NCBI RefSeq assembly: GCF_900104955.1
Contig: NZ_FNSI01000001.1
Location: 3,816,001 to 3,880,000 of the forward strand
Source: Beijerinckia sp. 28-YEA-48
GTDB taxonomy: Bacteria > Pseudomonadota > Alphaproteobacteria > Rhizobiales > Beijerinckiaceae
DNA length: 64,000 nucleotides
Reading direction: 5' to 3'
The position numbers were made by a program, and so were the translations under genes. The notes beneath the pieces were generated by a model. That model ran no database searches, was not told the DNA's origin, and saw nothing but the letters and a program-made list of their open reading frames with translations. Positions 40,201 through 48,772 of the stretch are shown here, one piece after another (the stretch's first letter is position 1; each line of letters begins with the position of its first letter).

Positions 40201-41827
40201 CCGCTGCGGTGATGGCCGCGGCAGCAGCATCGGCTGCGGCTTCGGCAGCTGCTTCGGCTTGGGCGCTCTCGCGCTCTTTCATGTCGCGACGCAGGGCTTC
40301 AAGGCTGGTCGACAAAGCAGCGATGTCGCCGCGCAATGCCGAGGCTTCGCGCTCCTGCGCGGCCGCATCAAGCCGGGGTTCCGTGAAACGCATCGGCGCG
40401 ATCGGCGCGGACGCAGACGCCGGCTCGGGGGCTTCGGGTTGCTGATCGAGGTTGCGCTGCCGGCGGGCGATCTGGGACAGCGCATCCGAAAGCTGCAGGC
40501 GAGCTGGTGGGCGCGCATGCCGCGGGCCAGCGGCAACCGGCGCTTCGGCCGGCATCGCCTGCCGATTCAAAAGGGCGTTCAGCTTTTCTTCGATCCGCTG
40601 CATGTCCGGATCGGGCGCGGCCGGCTTGGCGCCGCCCTCCATCCGCTCGACGAGCTGCGAGAGCTTTTTGTCGATCTCGGCGAAATAGCCGTTGCGGTCG
40701 CTATTCTCTTGAGCACGCTCTTCGACGCGCGCAGCAAGGGGCGAGGCTTGCGGCGCAGCCCGCCGCTCAGCGCGAAATTCGTCACGGGCCGCAGCGGCGC
40801 GCTCGGCGCGTTCGTTCAGATGCGCTTCGAGCTCGGCGAGCCGGCGCGAGAATTTGTCGAGGGTGGCGTTGGTCTGCGCCTGATAACGGCGTGTGCCCCG
40901 TTCGAAACCCCGGATGGCATCGTCCAACAGAGCTTCCGCCTCGCGCGGTGAACCCAGATCGCGCGACGTCACCACATACAAGCCATCGGAACGCGGCTCG
41001 CGCTGAAGCTGCTCTTGGCGAAGTTGTTCTTGACGGAGCTGATCTTGGCGAAGCTGCTCCTGATGCAGTTGTTCCTGCTGAATCTGCTCTTGGCGAATCC
41101 GCTCCTGGCGGATTTCTTCCTGGCGCAGTTCCTCTTGACGAAGTTCTTCCTGCCGAAGAGCCTCTTGACGAAATGCCTCTTGGCGGAGGGATTCCTGGTG
41201 CCGCGCTGCCTCTTGGCGCGCAGCCTCTTGCCGTGCTGCCTCTTGCCGTGCAGCCTCTTGGCGCAGCACTTCCTGACGCAGAAGCTCTTGACGCAAAGAC
41301 TCCTGACGCGGCGCTTCTTGACGAGGCGTCTCCCAGCGAGGTGCTTCCTCATAAGCCATGCGCGCGTAGCGCGGCTCTTGTGGCTGCTCGTCGCGCTGCA
41401 TGTCATCGTCTTCGACAAGCCGGCGACGGCGCGGCGTGCTGCGCTCGGCCCAGCGGGCCTCCTGCTCGTCGTCTTCGCGGGCGAAGCGAGCCTGGCGCGG
41501 CTGGGTCAGACGCTCTTGACGGAGCGGCTCTTGACGATCTGAGCGCCGCTGTTGGCGTTCTTGACGCACGGGGCGTTCTGGGCGCTCCAGACGCTCTTGC
41601 CGGTAGCCGCTGTCGGGGGCCATCCGGGCGAGGCGGCGACTGACGGCCTCGACCTTTTGGTTGTCGTCGACCTCATCAGGGTCGACGCCAAGTTCTTCGG
41701 CTTGGTCAGCGATGACGCTGTTGAGCCATTCTCCCAGGGTCATCCCGGAACGGCGCGCCGCTTCCTTGGCAGCTTCGCGCGCGTTGAAATCGACCCCTTT
41801 AATGCTCCAGGGAACCGCTTTGTTCAT
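37244..41827 (-). CDS. PodJ-like polar localisation scaffold with Sel1 repeats
   Basis: 1527 residues, probably a PodJ-type polarity factor: cytoplasmic coiled coils, one membrane span, periplasmic Sel1 repeats. Order: N-terminal VPWSIKGVDFNAREAAKEAA (about 5-24); Arg/Gln-rich pentapeptide repeats RQEAA/RQEQL (about 166-275); long coiled coils with many ERRL and LEQRIEGLGRK-type heptads (about 280-930); Pro-rich linker; TM RPILLSLAGIILALGAL (about 1133-1153); VQDRS pentapeptides (about 1209-1249); four Sel1 repeats (about 1300-1440). Caulobacter PodJ has the same order but is shorter (about 970 residues). The antisense strand holds long shadow frames. Upstream lie a CtrA-like site and two GANTC sites. 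Confidence 0.85.
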   Translation of the reverse strand: MNKAVPWSIKGVDFNAREAAKEAARRSGMTLGEWLNSVIADQAEELGVDPDEVDDNQKVEAVSRRLARMAPDSGYRQERLERPERPVRQERQQRRSDRQEPLRQERLTQPRQARFAREDDEQEARWAERSTPRRRRLVEDDDMQRDEQPQEPRYARMAYEEAPRWETPRQEAPRQESLRQELLRQEVLRQEAARQEAARQEAARQEAARHQESLRQEAFRQEALRQEELRQEELRQEEIRQERIRQEQIQQEQLHQEQLRQDQLRQEQLRQEQLQREPRSDGLYVVTSRDLGSPREAEALLDDAIRGFERGTRRYQAQTNATLDKFSRRLAELEAHLNERAERAAAARDEFRAERRAAPQASPLAARVEERAQENSDRNGYFAEIDKKLSQLVERMEGGAKPAAPDPDMQRIEEKLNALLNRQAMPAEAPVAAGPRHARPPARLQLSDALSQIARRQRNLDQQPEAPEPASASAPIAPMRFTEPRLDAAAQEREASALRGDIAALSTSLEALRRDMKERESAQAEAAAEAAADAAAAAITAAAATAPVAASAVEQLRQQIAEMTTVVATLPQRESFVALEAATRDLVGRVETSRQEGVRENILQPIEALVEHIQRILTEFSPRATIDAIKREIGIIAENVGSVGNKGVDTVALTRLNEQTREIRELLQTAAARPMPIENIERQIADLARRVDLIAQRGSTKLGSDAVTESVQAIRQTIENQLPTSLLHTLEQRIEGLGRKIDEAVNQEPAPIETRALEDMMRDIAARLDRPQVPVVGDFSQLEESVRELAQRVDTAGRPGAPSAAFNALEEQIARLASRLDQSDSSLGRLPDLQRSLGEIVGLIEQSRSQAIEAAEQAARTAAREAMSQIGALTSAPDPLRGQIVNEIAGLRDGQEAMDRRTRSTLTAVHETLEKVVDRLAMIESGYPPAPAAPAPVQPARTPERPAPEPAPRVTPVAPDAELLASGPAPSFARSGVPQLQTGEPTAEGLGRQVSADHIMRASGARPGAPMRPAPEPIVPEDDILLEPGSGSSPRKGGSAQRRATASSTMAELDPQPEPGSAQQSFIAAARRARETAVDTPSRPRGSGDDALAEARARAKAAAAALAVDTDTAEDEGLGAFGRARAFISQRKRPILLSLAGIILALGALTVVRSMNNEATPPSRPQVGALQPPREPSKSQMQAPAVDKAPRQITGINAPITANELAALGNKFVQDKPAQDKLAQGKFVQDRSVQDRSVQDRPVQDKPVQEPAAPALAPEAKPQVSALQQVLGNTDAAPVGSISTPVPAKGQDLRAAATAGDAAAQYELATRLFEGRTIARDLPQAAQWFEKAALQDLAPAQYRLGSLYEKGVGVARDTARAKTLYQRAADRGNIRAMHNLAVLYAEGSDGKPDYAAAAQWFRKASEHGVRDSQYNLAILYARGLGIGQDMTQSWVWFSLAAAQGDEDSGKKRNDVAARLNAQQLAAAKAIVENFKPKVNDAVANEVTTPPGGWELAAPVVAKPETSAAKPEKRLPTAAPARPRVSAL
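38079..38199 (-). repeat. 15-bp tandem repeats encoding VQD(R/K)(S/P) in the PodJ-like gene
   Basis: About eight degenerate copies of a 15-bp unit (plus-strand core TCTTGAACAGATCTG), the central ones nearly identical. They encode periplasmic pentapeptides just after the membrane span. The strong identity of the middle units points to recent slippage. Confidence 0.8.
41002..41330 (-). repeat. 15-bp tandem repeats encoding RQE(A/E/Q)x in the PodJ-like gene
   Basis: About 20 degenerate copies of a 15-bp unit (plus-strand form like TCTTGACGAAGCTGC) encode an Arg/Gln/Glu helix of about 110 residues. The composition predicts a long charged helix or coiled coil. Length is likely to vary between strains. 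Confidence 0.85.
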
Positions 41828-41931
41828 TACCGCCCGCCGAGGGTTGCCCCGTTAAAAAATCTGCGCAGACAGCGAAGCGAACGTCGTGAATCACCACCCG
41901 CTATCTAACCCTCAATTTCGCGGATTTATGG

Positions 41932-41946
41932 TAAAGAAGTCGTTAA
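41932..41946 (-). promoter_or_regulatory. CtrA-like site upstream of the PodJ-like gene
   Basis: On the minus strand the sequence reads TTAA-CGACTTC-TTTA, one base off the CtrA consensus TTAA-N7-TTAA, about 105 bp before the start codon. GANTC methylation sites lie at 41888-41892 (GAATC) and 41976-41980 (GACTC). Cell-cycle control of podJ is established in Caulobacter; applying it here is inference. Confidence 0.4.
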
Positions 41947-42052
41947 TGCTGATCGATTTTGAGACAGAGAGTTAAGACTCCGGCAAGAGATCGCTGAAAA
42001 AGCGATGGACCCGGAGCAGCCGCCCCTCAACTCCCCGAGATTATTGCCAAGA

Positions 42053-43099
42053 TTATTGCGCCGGCCGGCTGACCGCGGCGGCCTTCTGGATGACGTCAGG
42101 CGGCATCGCATAGAGTCTGGCGATCATGGCCGCGATCTCGGCGCCGCGCATGGGATTATGCATTTCGAGATGCATTTTCGCCACCTCGGCGCGAACATCG
42201 GCATCGATGACGAACGCGTCGAAGGCGGCGCGTAGGGCGGCCAGCCGATCGGCGGGCATGCCCGGCGGGCCATAGACCGGGCGGCCCATATCCTGCTGCG
42301 CGAAAATCAGCTCCAGAATGGCGCGCTGCTCGTCGGTTTTCGCCACTTCGATCACAGTCGGGACGTCGGGAACCGTCGGGTGGCGTTTCAGCGCCAGCTG
42401 CAGCAGGACGGTCAGAAAACCGTTTGGGGCGATCCAGTCCGGCTTGGCGGCCATGATCGAGGAGACATGCCAGCTCGCCGTGCCCTGGACTTCGCCGCGT
42501 TCGATGGCGATGGCGACATTGCTGGTGCCGCCGTAGCCGGGAATGATCTTGAATTTCGTGCCCAGCACCGCGTTCATCGTGGTCGGATAGATGACATTGC
42601 TGTCGGTGGCGAAAGACGCCCCGACGATCAGTTCATGATCCAGAAGATCGGCAAAACGACGCACCGGTACGTCCTTGCGCGCCACCACCAGGCCAACCTC
42701 GCTGTTGAGGCTGCCGATCCAGCCCAGTTCGCGCGCGTCGTAGCGGGCGCCAGGGGCGCCAAACAGGGCGGCGGTGCCGATCTGCCCGGAGGCCGCGCCG
42801 ATGACCGTGCCGTCGCGCGGCTGAACCGCGACCAGGGAATTGGTCATGGCCATGCCGGCGGCGCCGGGCATGTTCTGCGGGATGACGGTGGGGTTTCCGG
42901 GCATCAAGCGGCCCAGATGACGGGCGAACAGGCGGGCAAAGGCGTCATAACCGCCGCCCGGCGGCTGGCCGACGATCAGCCTGATTTCGCGGCCCTTATA
43001 GAAATCCGCCACCGGATCGGCATTTGCCGCGGTTTGGGCGGCGAAGGCCGCCAGCCCGCCCAAAATCGCTATCGACAACCGTCGCGCGCGTACCCACAT
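42053..43099 (-). CDS. Orphan TctC (Bug family) periplasmic binding protein
   Basis: 348 residues from ATG 43099, which has GGGGAGGA in front; the open frame extends 38 codons upstream through the divergent promoter region. Signal peptide of about 27 residues (ANA-D). The ligand loop reads IVGQPPGGGYDAFARLFARHL, and the VIPQNMPGAAGM block matches the Bug VENxxGAGG position. It has no TctA or TctB neighbour, as is typical for the many orphan Bug proteins of this class. The divergent beta-oxidation operon suggests, weakly, a carboxylate that is degraded through CoA esters. Confidence 0.85.
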   Translation of the reverse strand: MWVRARRLSIAILGGLAAFAAQTAANADPVADFYKGREIRLIVGQPPGGGYDAFARLFARHLGRLMPGNPTVIPQNMPGAAGMAMTNSLVAVQPRDGTVIGAASGQIGTAALFGAPGARYDARELGWIGSLNSEVGLVVARKDVPVRRFADLLDHELIVGASFATDSNVIYPTTMNAVLGTKFKIIPGYGGTSNVAIAIERGEVQGTASWHVSSIMAAKPDWIAPNGFLTVLLQLALKRHPTVPDVPTVIEVAKTDEQRAILELIFAQQDMGRPVYGPPGMPADRLAALRAAFDAFVIDADVRAEVAKMHLEMHNPMRGAEIAAMIARLYAMPPDVIQKAAAVSRPAQ

Positions 43100-43223
43100 G
43101 AAAAGTCCTCCCCGGGGCGCAGGCTCGCTCTTCGGCCCGCATTGCCGCGAAGTCTCGCCTGCCCCTGGGTGGCCGTCCAGCCCCCAGTGTCTTGCGCCAG
43201 TGCTTTGCCCCAAAGGCTTGCTC

Positions 43224-43255
43224 TTGACGAAAATGGAGATAGTTTATATGTAAAC
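43224..43255 (+). promoter_or_regulatory. Promoter with overlapping GTTTA-N4-TAAAC dyad before the acyl-CoA dehydrogenase gene
   Basis: TTGACG (43224-43229), a 17-bp spacer and TATGTA (43247-43252) form a reasonable sigma-70 promoter. A perfect 14-bp dyad GTTTA-TATG-TAAAC (43242-43255) covers the -10 box, the position expected for a TetR/FadR-like repressor. Confidence 0.5.
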
Positions 43256-43283
43256 CATCGTCCGTCGTATGGACGCCGCAGAC

Positions 43284-43301
43284 AAGCGGAATGATCCGCT
43301 T
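43284..43301 (+). promoter_or_regulatory. Second operator-like dyad AAGCGGA-ATGA-TCCGCTT
   Basis: A perfect 18-bp palindrome (7-bp arms, 4-bp centre) 48 bp before the acyl-CoA dehydrogenase ATG, followed at once by the TATA-rich ATATAAG. Its sequence is unrelated to the upstream GTTTA dyad, so two different regulators may act here. Confidence 0.5.
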
Positions 43302-43349
43302 ATATAAGTCACTGACGCGGCCGGCCGAGCCGCGAAATTGAGGAACACC

Positions 43350-45143
43350 ATGCCCAGCTATCAGGCCCCCGTCGCCGACGCCCTGTTCCTTCTCAACGAC
43401 GTGCTGCATTGGGACCGCTACAACAACCTGCCCGGCTTTGCCGATGCCACGCCTGATGTGGTCGAGGCGGTGTTGCAGGAAGCGGCAAAGATTTCCGAAG
43501 AAGTTCTGCAACCGATCAATCTGTCCGGCGACCGCGAGGGCTGCGTGCGCCATGCCGATGGCTCGGTGACGACGCCGAAAGGCTTCAAGGAGGCTTTCAA
43601 AGCCTATGCCGAAGGCGGCTGGATCGGCCTTGCCACCAATCCCGACTTCGGCGGCCAGGGCCTGCCCTACACGCTAGCGACGCTGGTCAACGAATTCAGC
43701 GCCAGCGCCAATATGGCCTTCACCATGTATCCGGGCCTGACCCAGAGCGCGATCGCGGCGATCGACAAACATGCTTCGGCTGAACTGAAACAGACCTATC
43801 TGCCGAAGATGATCGCCGGCACCTGGACCGGCACGATGAACCTGACCGAGCCCCATTGCGGCACGGATCTCGGCCTGTTGAAGACCAAGGCTGTCCCCAA
43901 TGCCGACGGCACCTATGCCATCACCGGCCAGAAGATTTTCATCTCGGCCGGCGAACAGGACATGACCGAGAACATCATCCATCTGGTGCTGGCGCGTATC
44001 GAAGGCGCACCGGCAGGCACACGCGGCATTTCGTTGTTCATCGTGCCGAAGTTCCTACCCGATGCTGCGGGCAATCCAGGCGAGCGCAACGGCGTCTCCT
44101 GCGGTTCGATCGAACACAAGATGGGCATCCACGCCAATTCCACCTGCGTGATGAACCATGACGGCGCCAAGGGCTGGCTGGTCGGCGAGGCCAATCGCGG
44201 CCTCAACGCCATGTTCGTGATGATGAACGAAGCCCGCCTGGGCGTCGCCAACCAAGGCTTGAGCCAGTCGGAAGTGGCCTATCAGAACGCGGTGGCCTAT
44301 GCGCGCGAGCGCCTACAGGGCCGCGCGCTCACTGGGCCGAAATCGCCTGATAAACCGGCCGATTCCATCATGGTGCATCCCGACGTGCGCCGCATGCTGC
44401 TCGAAATCCGCGCCTTCAACGAAGCGGCCCGCGCCTTGATCCTATGGGCTTCGCTGCACGCCGACGTCTCCTCGAAGAGCCCGGACGAAAAGCAGCGCCA
44501 GGCCTCCGAGGACATCCTCAGCCTGCTGACGCCGGTGCTGAAGGGCGTGTTCACCGATCGCGGCTTCGATAACGCAGTCAAGGCGCAGCAGGTGTTCGGC
44601 GGCCACGGCTATATCGGCGAATGGGGCATGGAGCAGTTCGTGCGCGATGCCCGTATCGCCATGATCTACGAAGGCGCCAACGGCATTCAGGCGCTCGATC
44701 TCGTCGGCCGTAAATTGCCGAAGGATGGTGGCCGCGCGCTCACCGCCTTCCTCAACGAAGTCGGCGCCTATCTGAAGCAGGAAGAATCCGATGCGGCCAT
44801 GCAGCCCTATCTCGCCGGGCTGAAATCAGGCGTCGGCCATCTGCAACAGGCGACCATGTGGCTGATGCAGAACGCCATGGCCAAGCCCGACAATGCGGGC
44901 GCTGGCTCCTACGACTATATGCATCTCTTCGGCCTGGTCGCCATGGGCTATATGTGGTGCCGGATCGCCAAGGCGGCGCAGGAGAAGAAGGCAGCCGATA
45001 GCTCGCAGGCGACGACGATGGACGCCAAGCTGATCGCCGGCAAGTTCTACATGGAACGCTTGATGCCTGAAACCGCAGCGCATCTGGCGCGGATCTCGAC
45101 CGGCGCCGACACGATGATGGCGCTGCCGGCGGAGGCGTTTTAG
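43350..45143 (+). CDS. Acyl-CoA dehydrogenase (FadE-type, with extended C-terminal domain)
   Basis: FAD enzyme for the first step of beta-oxidation, acyl-CoA to trans-2-enoyl-CoA, passing electrons to ETF. 597 residues from ATG 43350 (GAGGAACACC upstream), longer than the classical 380-residue enzymes because of N-terminal and C-terminal extensions typical of this group. Seen: MNLTEPHCGTDLGLLKTKA (FAD/substrate loop), the catalytic glutamate around residue 441 in MIYEGANGIQALDLVGRKL, and a helical C-terminal domain. First gene of a trio with thiolase (94 bp) and FadB-like protein (20 bp). Confidence 0.94.
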   Translation: MPSYQAPVADALFLLNDVLHWDRYNNLPGFADATPDVVEAVLQEAAKISEEVLQPINLSGDREGCVRHADGSVTTPKGFKEAFKAYAEGGWIGLATNPDFGGQGLPYTLATLVNEFSASANMAFTMYPGLTQSAIAAIDKHASAELKQTYLPKMIAGTWTGTMNLTEPHCGTDLGLLKTKAVPNADGTYAITGQKIFISAGEQDMTENIIHLVLARIEGAPAGTRGISLFIVPKFLPDAAGNPGERNGVSCGSIEHKMGIHANSTCVMNHDGAKGWLVGEANRGLNAMFVMMNEARLGVANQGLSQSEVAYQNAVAYARERLQGRALTGPKSPDKPADSIMVHPDVRRMLLEIRAFNEAARALILWASLHADVSSKSPDEKQRQASEDILSLLTPVLKGVFTDRGFDNAVKAQQVFGGHGYIGEWGMEQFVRDARIAMIYEGANGIQALDLVGRKLPKDGGRALTAFLNEVGAYLKQEESDAAMQPYLAGLKSGVGHLQQATMWLMQNAMAKPDNAGAGSYDYMHLFGLVAMGYMWCRIAKAAQEKKAADSSQATTMDAKLIAGKFYMERLMPETAAHLARISTGADTMMALPAEAF

Positions 45144-45237
45144 AACGCCTTTTCCGTCATAAGGAATTGGCGTTCACACAGAATTCGGCCTTCCGCCACG
45201 GGCGGCAGGCGTGCCGTAACGACGAATGGAGGATGCG

Positions 45238-46446
45238 ATGCCTGAAGCTTATATTTATGATGCCGTGCGGACGCCGCGCGGACGCGGCAAGGCTGACGGT
45301 GCGCTGCACGAGGTCTCGACGCTGGGCCTGGCGACGACCGCTTTGCAGAACCTACGCGAACGCAACAAGCTCGACACCAAACTGGTCGACGACGTGGTGA
45401 TGGGCTGCGTCGATCCGGTCGGCGAAGCCGGCGGCGACATTCCTCGCATGGCGGCGCTGACGGCCGGCTATGGCGAACATGTGCCGGGCGTGCAGATCAA
45501 TCGCTTCTGCGCCTCGGGCCTCGACGCGGTGAACTTCGCCGCGGCGCAGATCATGTCGGGCCAGCATGACCTGACCGTCGGTGGCGGCGTCGAAGCGATG
45601 AGCCGCGTCGGCATCGGCGCCTCGGGCGGCGCCTGGCCGGTCGATCCGACCATCGCGATCCAAGCCTATTACATGCCGCAAGGCATTTCCGCTGATCTGA
45701 TCGCCACCAAATACGGCTTCACCCGCGACGATTGCGACGCCTATGCGGTGGAAAGCCAGAAGCGCGCCGCCATCGCCTGGAGCGAAGGCCGCTTCGCCAA
45801 ATCGATCGTGCCGGTCAGGGACGTCAACGGCCTAACCATTCTGGCCAAGGACGAGCATATGCGGCCCTCCACCGACATGCAGTCGCTGGCGGCGCTGAAA
45901 CCCTCCTTCGCCATGATGGCGCAACAGGGCGGTTTCGACGCGGTGGCCCTCCAGGCCCATCCGGAAGTCGAGGCGATCAACCATGTGCATCATGCCGGCA
46001 ATTCGTCGGGCATCGTTGACGGCGCCGCCGCGGTTCTGATCGGCAATGCGGAAGCGGGCAAAGCCGCCGGCCTGAAGCCGCGCGTGCGCATCCGCGCTTT
46101 CGCCAATATCGGCTCGGACCCGGCGCTGATGCTGACCGGCCCGGTCGACGTCACCAAGAAAGTGCTGAAGCGCGCCGGCATGAAACTGTCGGACATCGAC
46201 CTCATCGAAATCAACGAGGCGTTCTCCTCGGTGGTGCTGCGCTTCATGCAGGCGTTCGAAGTCGATCACGCCAAGGTCAACGTTAACGGCGGCGCCATCG
46301 CGCTGGGCCATCCGCTGGGCGCGACCGGCGCGATGATCCTCGGCACGGCGATCGACGAACTCGAACGCTCGGGCAAATCGACGGCCCTGATCACTTTGTG
46401 CATCGGCGCCGGCATGGGCACCGCCACGATCATCGAACGCGTTTAA
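45238..46446 (+). CDS. Acetyl-CoA C-acyltransferase (thiolase)
   Basis: Thiolytic cleavage of 3-ketoacyl-CoA, last step of beta-oxidation. 402 residues from ATG 45238 (GGAGGATGCG upstream). Nucleophile C91 in [11 protein letters not shown], active-site motif [18 protein letters not shown] (His) and the second Cys in [11 protein letters not shown]. The family comprises both degradative thiolases and acetoacetyl-CoA synthesising enzymes; coupling to the FadB-like gene 20 bp downstream supports the degradative role. Confidence 0.94.
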   Translation: MPEAYIYDAVRTPRGRGKADGALHEVSTLGLATTALQNLRERNKLDTKLVDDVVMGCVDPVGEAGGDIPRMAALTAGYGEHVPGVQINRFCASGLDAVNFAAAQIMSGQHDLTVGGGVEAMSRVGIGASGGAWPVDPTIAIQAYYMPQGISADLIATKYGFTRDDCDAYAVESQKRAAIAWSEGRFAKSIVPVRDVNGLTILAKDEHMRPSTDMQSLAALKPSFAMMAQQGGFDAVALQAHPEVEAINHVHHAGNSSGIVDGAAAVLIGNAEAGKAAGLKPRVRIRAFANIGSDPALMLTGPVDVTKKVLKRAGMKLSDIDLIEINEAFSSVVLRFMQAFEVDHAKVNVNGGAIALGHPLGATGAMILGTAIDELERSGKSTALITLCIGAGMGTATIIERV

Positions 46447-46466
46447 GCGAAACGGGGAGCCAAGCC

Positions 46467-48680
46467 ATGAACCTCAAGAATTTCCGTTTCGATGTCGATG
46501 CTGACGGGATCGCCGTTCTGACCTGGGACATGCCCGATCGCTCGATGAACGTGATCACCCAGGACGTGATCACCGAACTCAGCGAGGTGGTCGAGAAAGT
46601 CGCCAGCGATGCCGCGATCAAAGGCTGCGTCATCACCTCGGGCAAGAGCAATTTCTCCGGCGGCGCCGATCTGACCATGCTGGAAGGCTTCGGCAGCCAG
46701 CTGGCGGCGAAGATCAACAGCGACGGCTACGAGAAGGCGATGCAGTTCTTCTTCGACGCCACACGCTCGCTATCCCTGCTCTATCGCCGGCTTGAGACCT
46801 GCGGCAAGCCATTCGTCGCCGCCATCGACGGCGTGGCGCTCGGCGGCGCCTTTGAACTGGCGCTCGCCTGTCACTATCGCGTGCTCTCCGACAATCCGAA
46901 AACCCGCGTCGGCCTGCCGGAAGTGAAGGTCGGCCTGTTCCCCGGCGCTGGCGGCACGCAACGCATCGCGCGGCTGATGCAGACCGGCGATGCCTTGCAG
47001 ATGCTGTTCAAGGGCGATCAATTGCGCGCGCCGGCGGCCAAGAGCATGGGCCTGGTGCATGAAGTGGCCCCCGCTGCCGAGATCGTCGCCAAGGCGAAAG
47101 CCTGGATCGCCGGTGGCGGCAAGGGCGTCGCTGCCTGGGACGATCCGAAGTTCAAGCCGCCGTCGGGCCGGGTGTTTTCGGCGCAGGGCATGATGGTGTG
47201 GGCCGCGGCTAACGCGATCTATCGGCGCGAGACCCAGGACAATTATCCGGCGATCAAAGCGATCCTGCACACGGTCTATGAAGGCCTGCAATTGCCGATG
47301 GACCTGGCGCTCAAGGTCGAAAGCCGCTGGTTTGCTAAAATCCTGCGCTCGCCGGAAGCGCGCGCCATGATCCGCACCCTGTTCGTCTCCATGGGCGAAC
47401 TGAACAAGGGCGCGCGGCGCCCGGCCAACCAGCCGCCGCTGGCGCCCAAGAAGATCGCCGTTGTCGGCGCCGGCTTCATGGGCGCGTCCATCGCTTATGT
47501 CAGCGCGCGGGCCGGCATCGACGTGGTGTTGATCGACAAGGATCAGGAGGCAGCCGACAAGGGCAAGCAGCTGTCGCACAAGCTGATGACGGACCTGATC
47601 ACCAAGGGCCGCGCCAAGACTGCCGAGCGCGACGCGCTACTGGCGCATATCGAGGCGACGCCGGATTACGCCAAGGTCGCCGACTGCCAGATGGTGATCG
47701 AAGCGGTGTTCGAGGATCGCGCCGTCAAGGCGGAGGTGACCAAGAAGATCGAGCAATATCTCAAGCCCGACGCCATCTTCGCCTCCAACACCTCGACCCT
47801 GCCGATCACCTCGCTGGCCGAGAACTTCGCCCGTCCCGATGAATTCATCGGCATTCACTTCTTCTCGCCGGTCGAGAAGATGATGCTGGTCGAAGTCATC
47901 CTCGGCAAGAAGACCGGCGACCGGGCGCTCGCCATGGCGCTCGATTTTGTGCGCGCCATCAACAAGACGCCGATCGTGGTCAATGATTCACGCGGCTTCT
48001 TCGCCAACCGCTGCGTGCTCAACTACATTCTCGAAGGCCACCTGATGCTGATGGAAGGCGTGCCGGCGGCGATGATCGAAAATCTTGGTCGCAAGGCGGG
48101 CATGCCGGTGGGGCCGCTGTCACTCAACGACGAAGTGGCGCTCGACCTCGGCTGGAAGATCCTGCAGGCGGCCAAGAAAGACCTCGGTCCGCAAGCGGTC
48201 GATCCGAACCAGGAAAAGCTGCTCGAGGAAATGGTGGTCAAGCAGAACCGCCTCGGCCGCAAGAACGGCAAAGGTTTCTACGACTATCCCGCCGACCGGG
48301 GACCGAAGAAGCTGTGGCCGGGCCTCGCCGCCCTGCAGCCGAAACATCTCGATCCCGACAGCTTGGACAAGGAGGAGCTGAAACAGCGCCTGCTCGTCAC
48401 CCAGGCGTTGGAGGCGGCGCGCACTGTCGAGGATCACGTGATCGTCGACCCCCGCGAGGCCGATGTCGGCTCGATCCTCGGTTTCGGCTTCGCCCCCTTC
48501 ACCGGCGGCGTGCTGAGCCTGATCGACGGCATGGGCGCCCGCGCCTTCGTGGCGCTGTGCCAGAAGCTCGAGAGCAAATACGGGCCGCGCTTCAAGCCGA
48601 ACCCGCTGCTCCTCGACATGGCCGCCAAGGGCGACACTTTCTACGGCCGCTTCGGCGCGCAGAAGAAAGCGGCGGCCTGA
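46467..48680 (+). CDS. FadB/FadJ-type bifunctional enoyl-CoA hydratase / 3-hydroxyacyl-CoA dehydrogenase
   Basis: Catalyses hydration and NAD-dependent oxidation steps of beta-oxidation as part of a complex with the thiolase. 737 residues from ATG 46467 (GGGGAG upstream). Hydratase domain 1-about 200 with catalytic E130 (GGAFELAL) and E152 (GLPEVKVGLFPG); dehydrogenase domain with the NAD motif GAGFMG (from residue 334), ASNTSTLPI, and the catalytic His in GIHFFSPVEKM; duplicated C-terminal domain. Third gene of the acyl-CoA dehydrogenase-thiolase-FadB unit, so one transcript covers all core steps of the cycle. Confidence 0.95.
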   Translation: MNLKNFRFDVDADGIAVLTWDMPDRSMNVITQDVITELSEVVEKVASDAAIKGCVITSGKSNFSGGADLTMLEGFGSQLAAKINSDGYEKAMQFFFDATRSLSLLYRRLETCGKPFVAAIDGVALGGAFELALACHYRVLSDNPKTRVGLPEVKVGLFPGAGGTQRIARLMQTGDALQMLFKGDQLRAPAAKSMGLVHEVAPAAEIVAKAKAWIAGGGKGVAAWDDPKFKPPSGRVFSAQGMMVWAAANAIYRRETQDNYPAIKAILHTVYEGLQLPMDLALKVESRWFAKILRSPEARAMIRTLFVSMGELNKGARRPANQPPLAPKKIAVVGAGFMGASIAYVSARAGIDVVLIDKDQEAADKGKQLSHKLMTDLITKGRAKTAERDALLAHIEATPDYAKVADCQMVIEAVFEDRAVKAEVTKKIEQYLKPDAIFASNTSTLPITSLAENFARPDEFIGIHFFSPVEKMMLVEVILGKKTGDRALAMALDFVRAINKTPIVVNDSRGFFANRCVLNYILEGHLMLMEGVPAAMIENLGRKAGMPVGPLSLNDEVALDLGWKILQAAKKDLGPQAVDPNQEKLLEEMVVKQNRLGRKNGKGFYDYPADRGPKKLWPGLAALQPKHLDPDSLDKEELKQRLLVTQALEAARTVEDHVIVDPREADVGSILGFGFAPFTGGVLSLIDGMGARAFVALCQKLESKYGPRFKPNPLLLDMAAKGDTFYGRFGAQKKAAA

Positions 48681-48772
48681 CGAGCTGCTAATCCGGCTGG
48701 CGTAACGCTAGCCGGAACTTCAGCCCCGGAATATCATTGGCGGGGCACGGGGGCTGTGCGATAGAGCCGGCC

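Noticed and set aside
38636-40951. 771-codon plus-strand open frame
   Set aside because: Antisense shadow of the coiled-coil part of the PodJ-like gene; the regular heptad codons leave the opposite strand open.
41002-41330. CRISPR array (regular short repeats)
   Set aside because: The 15-bp period is a multiple of three with no spacers, and the repeats encode in-frame pentapeptides in the PodJ-like protein.
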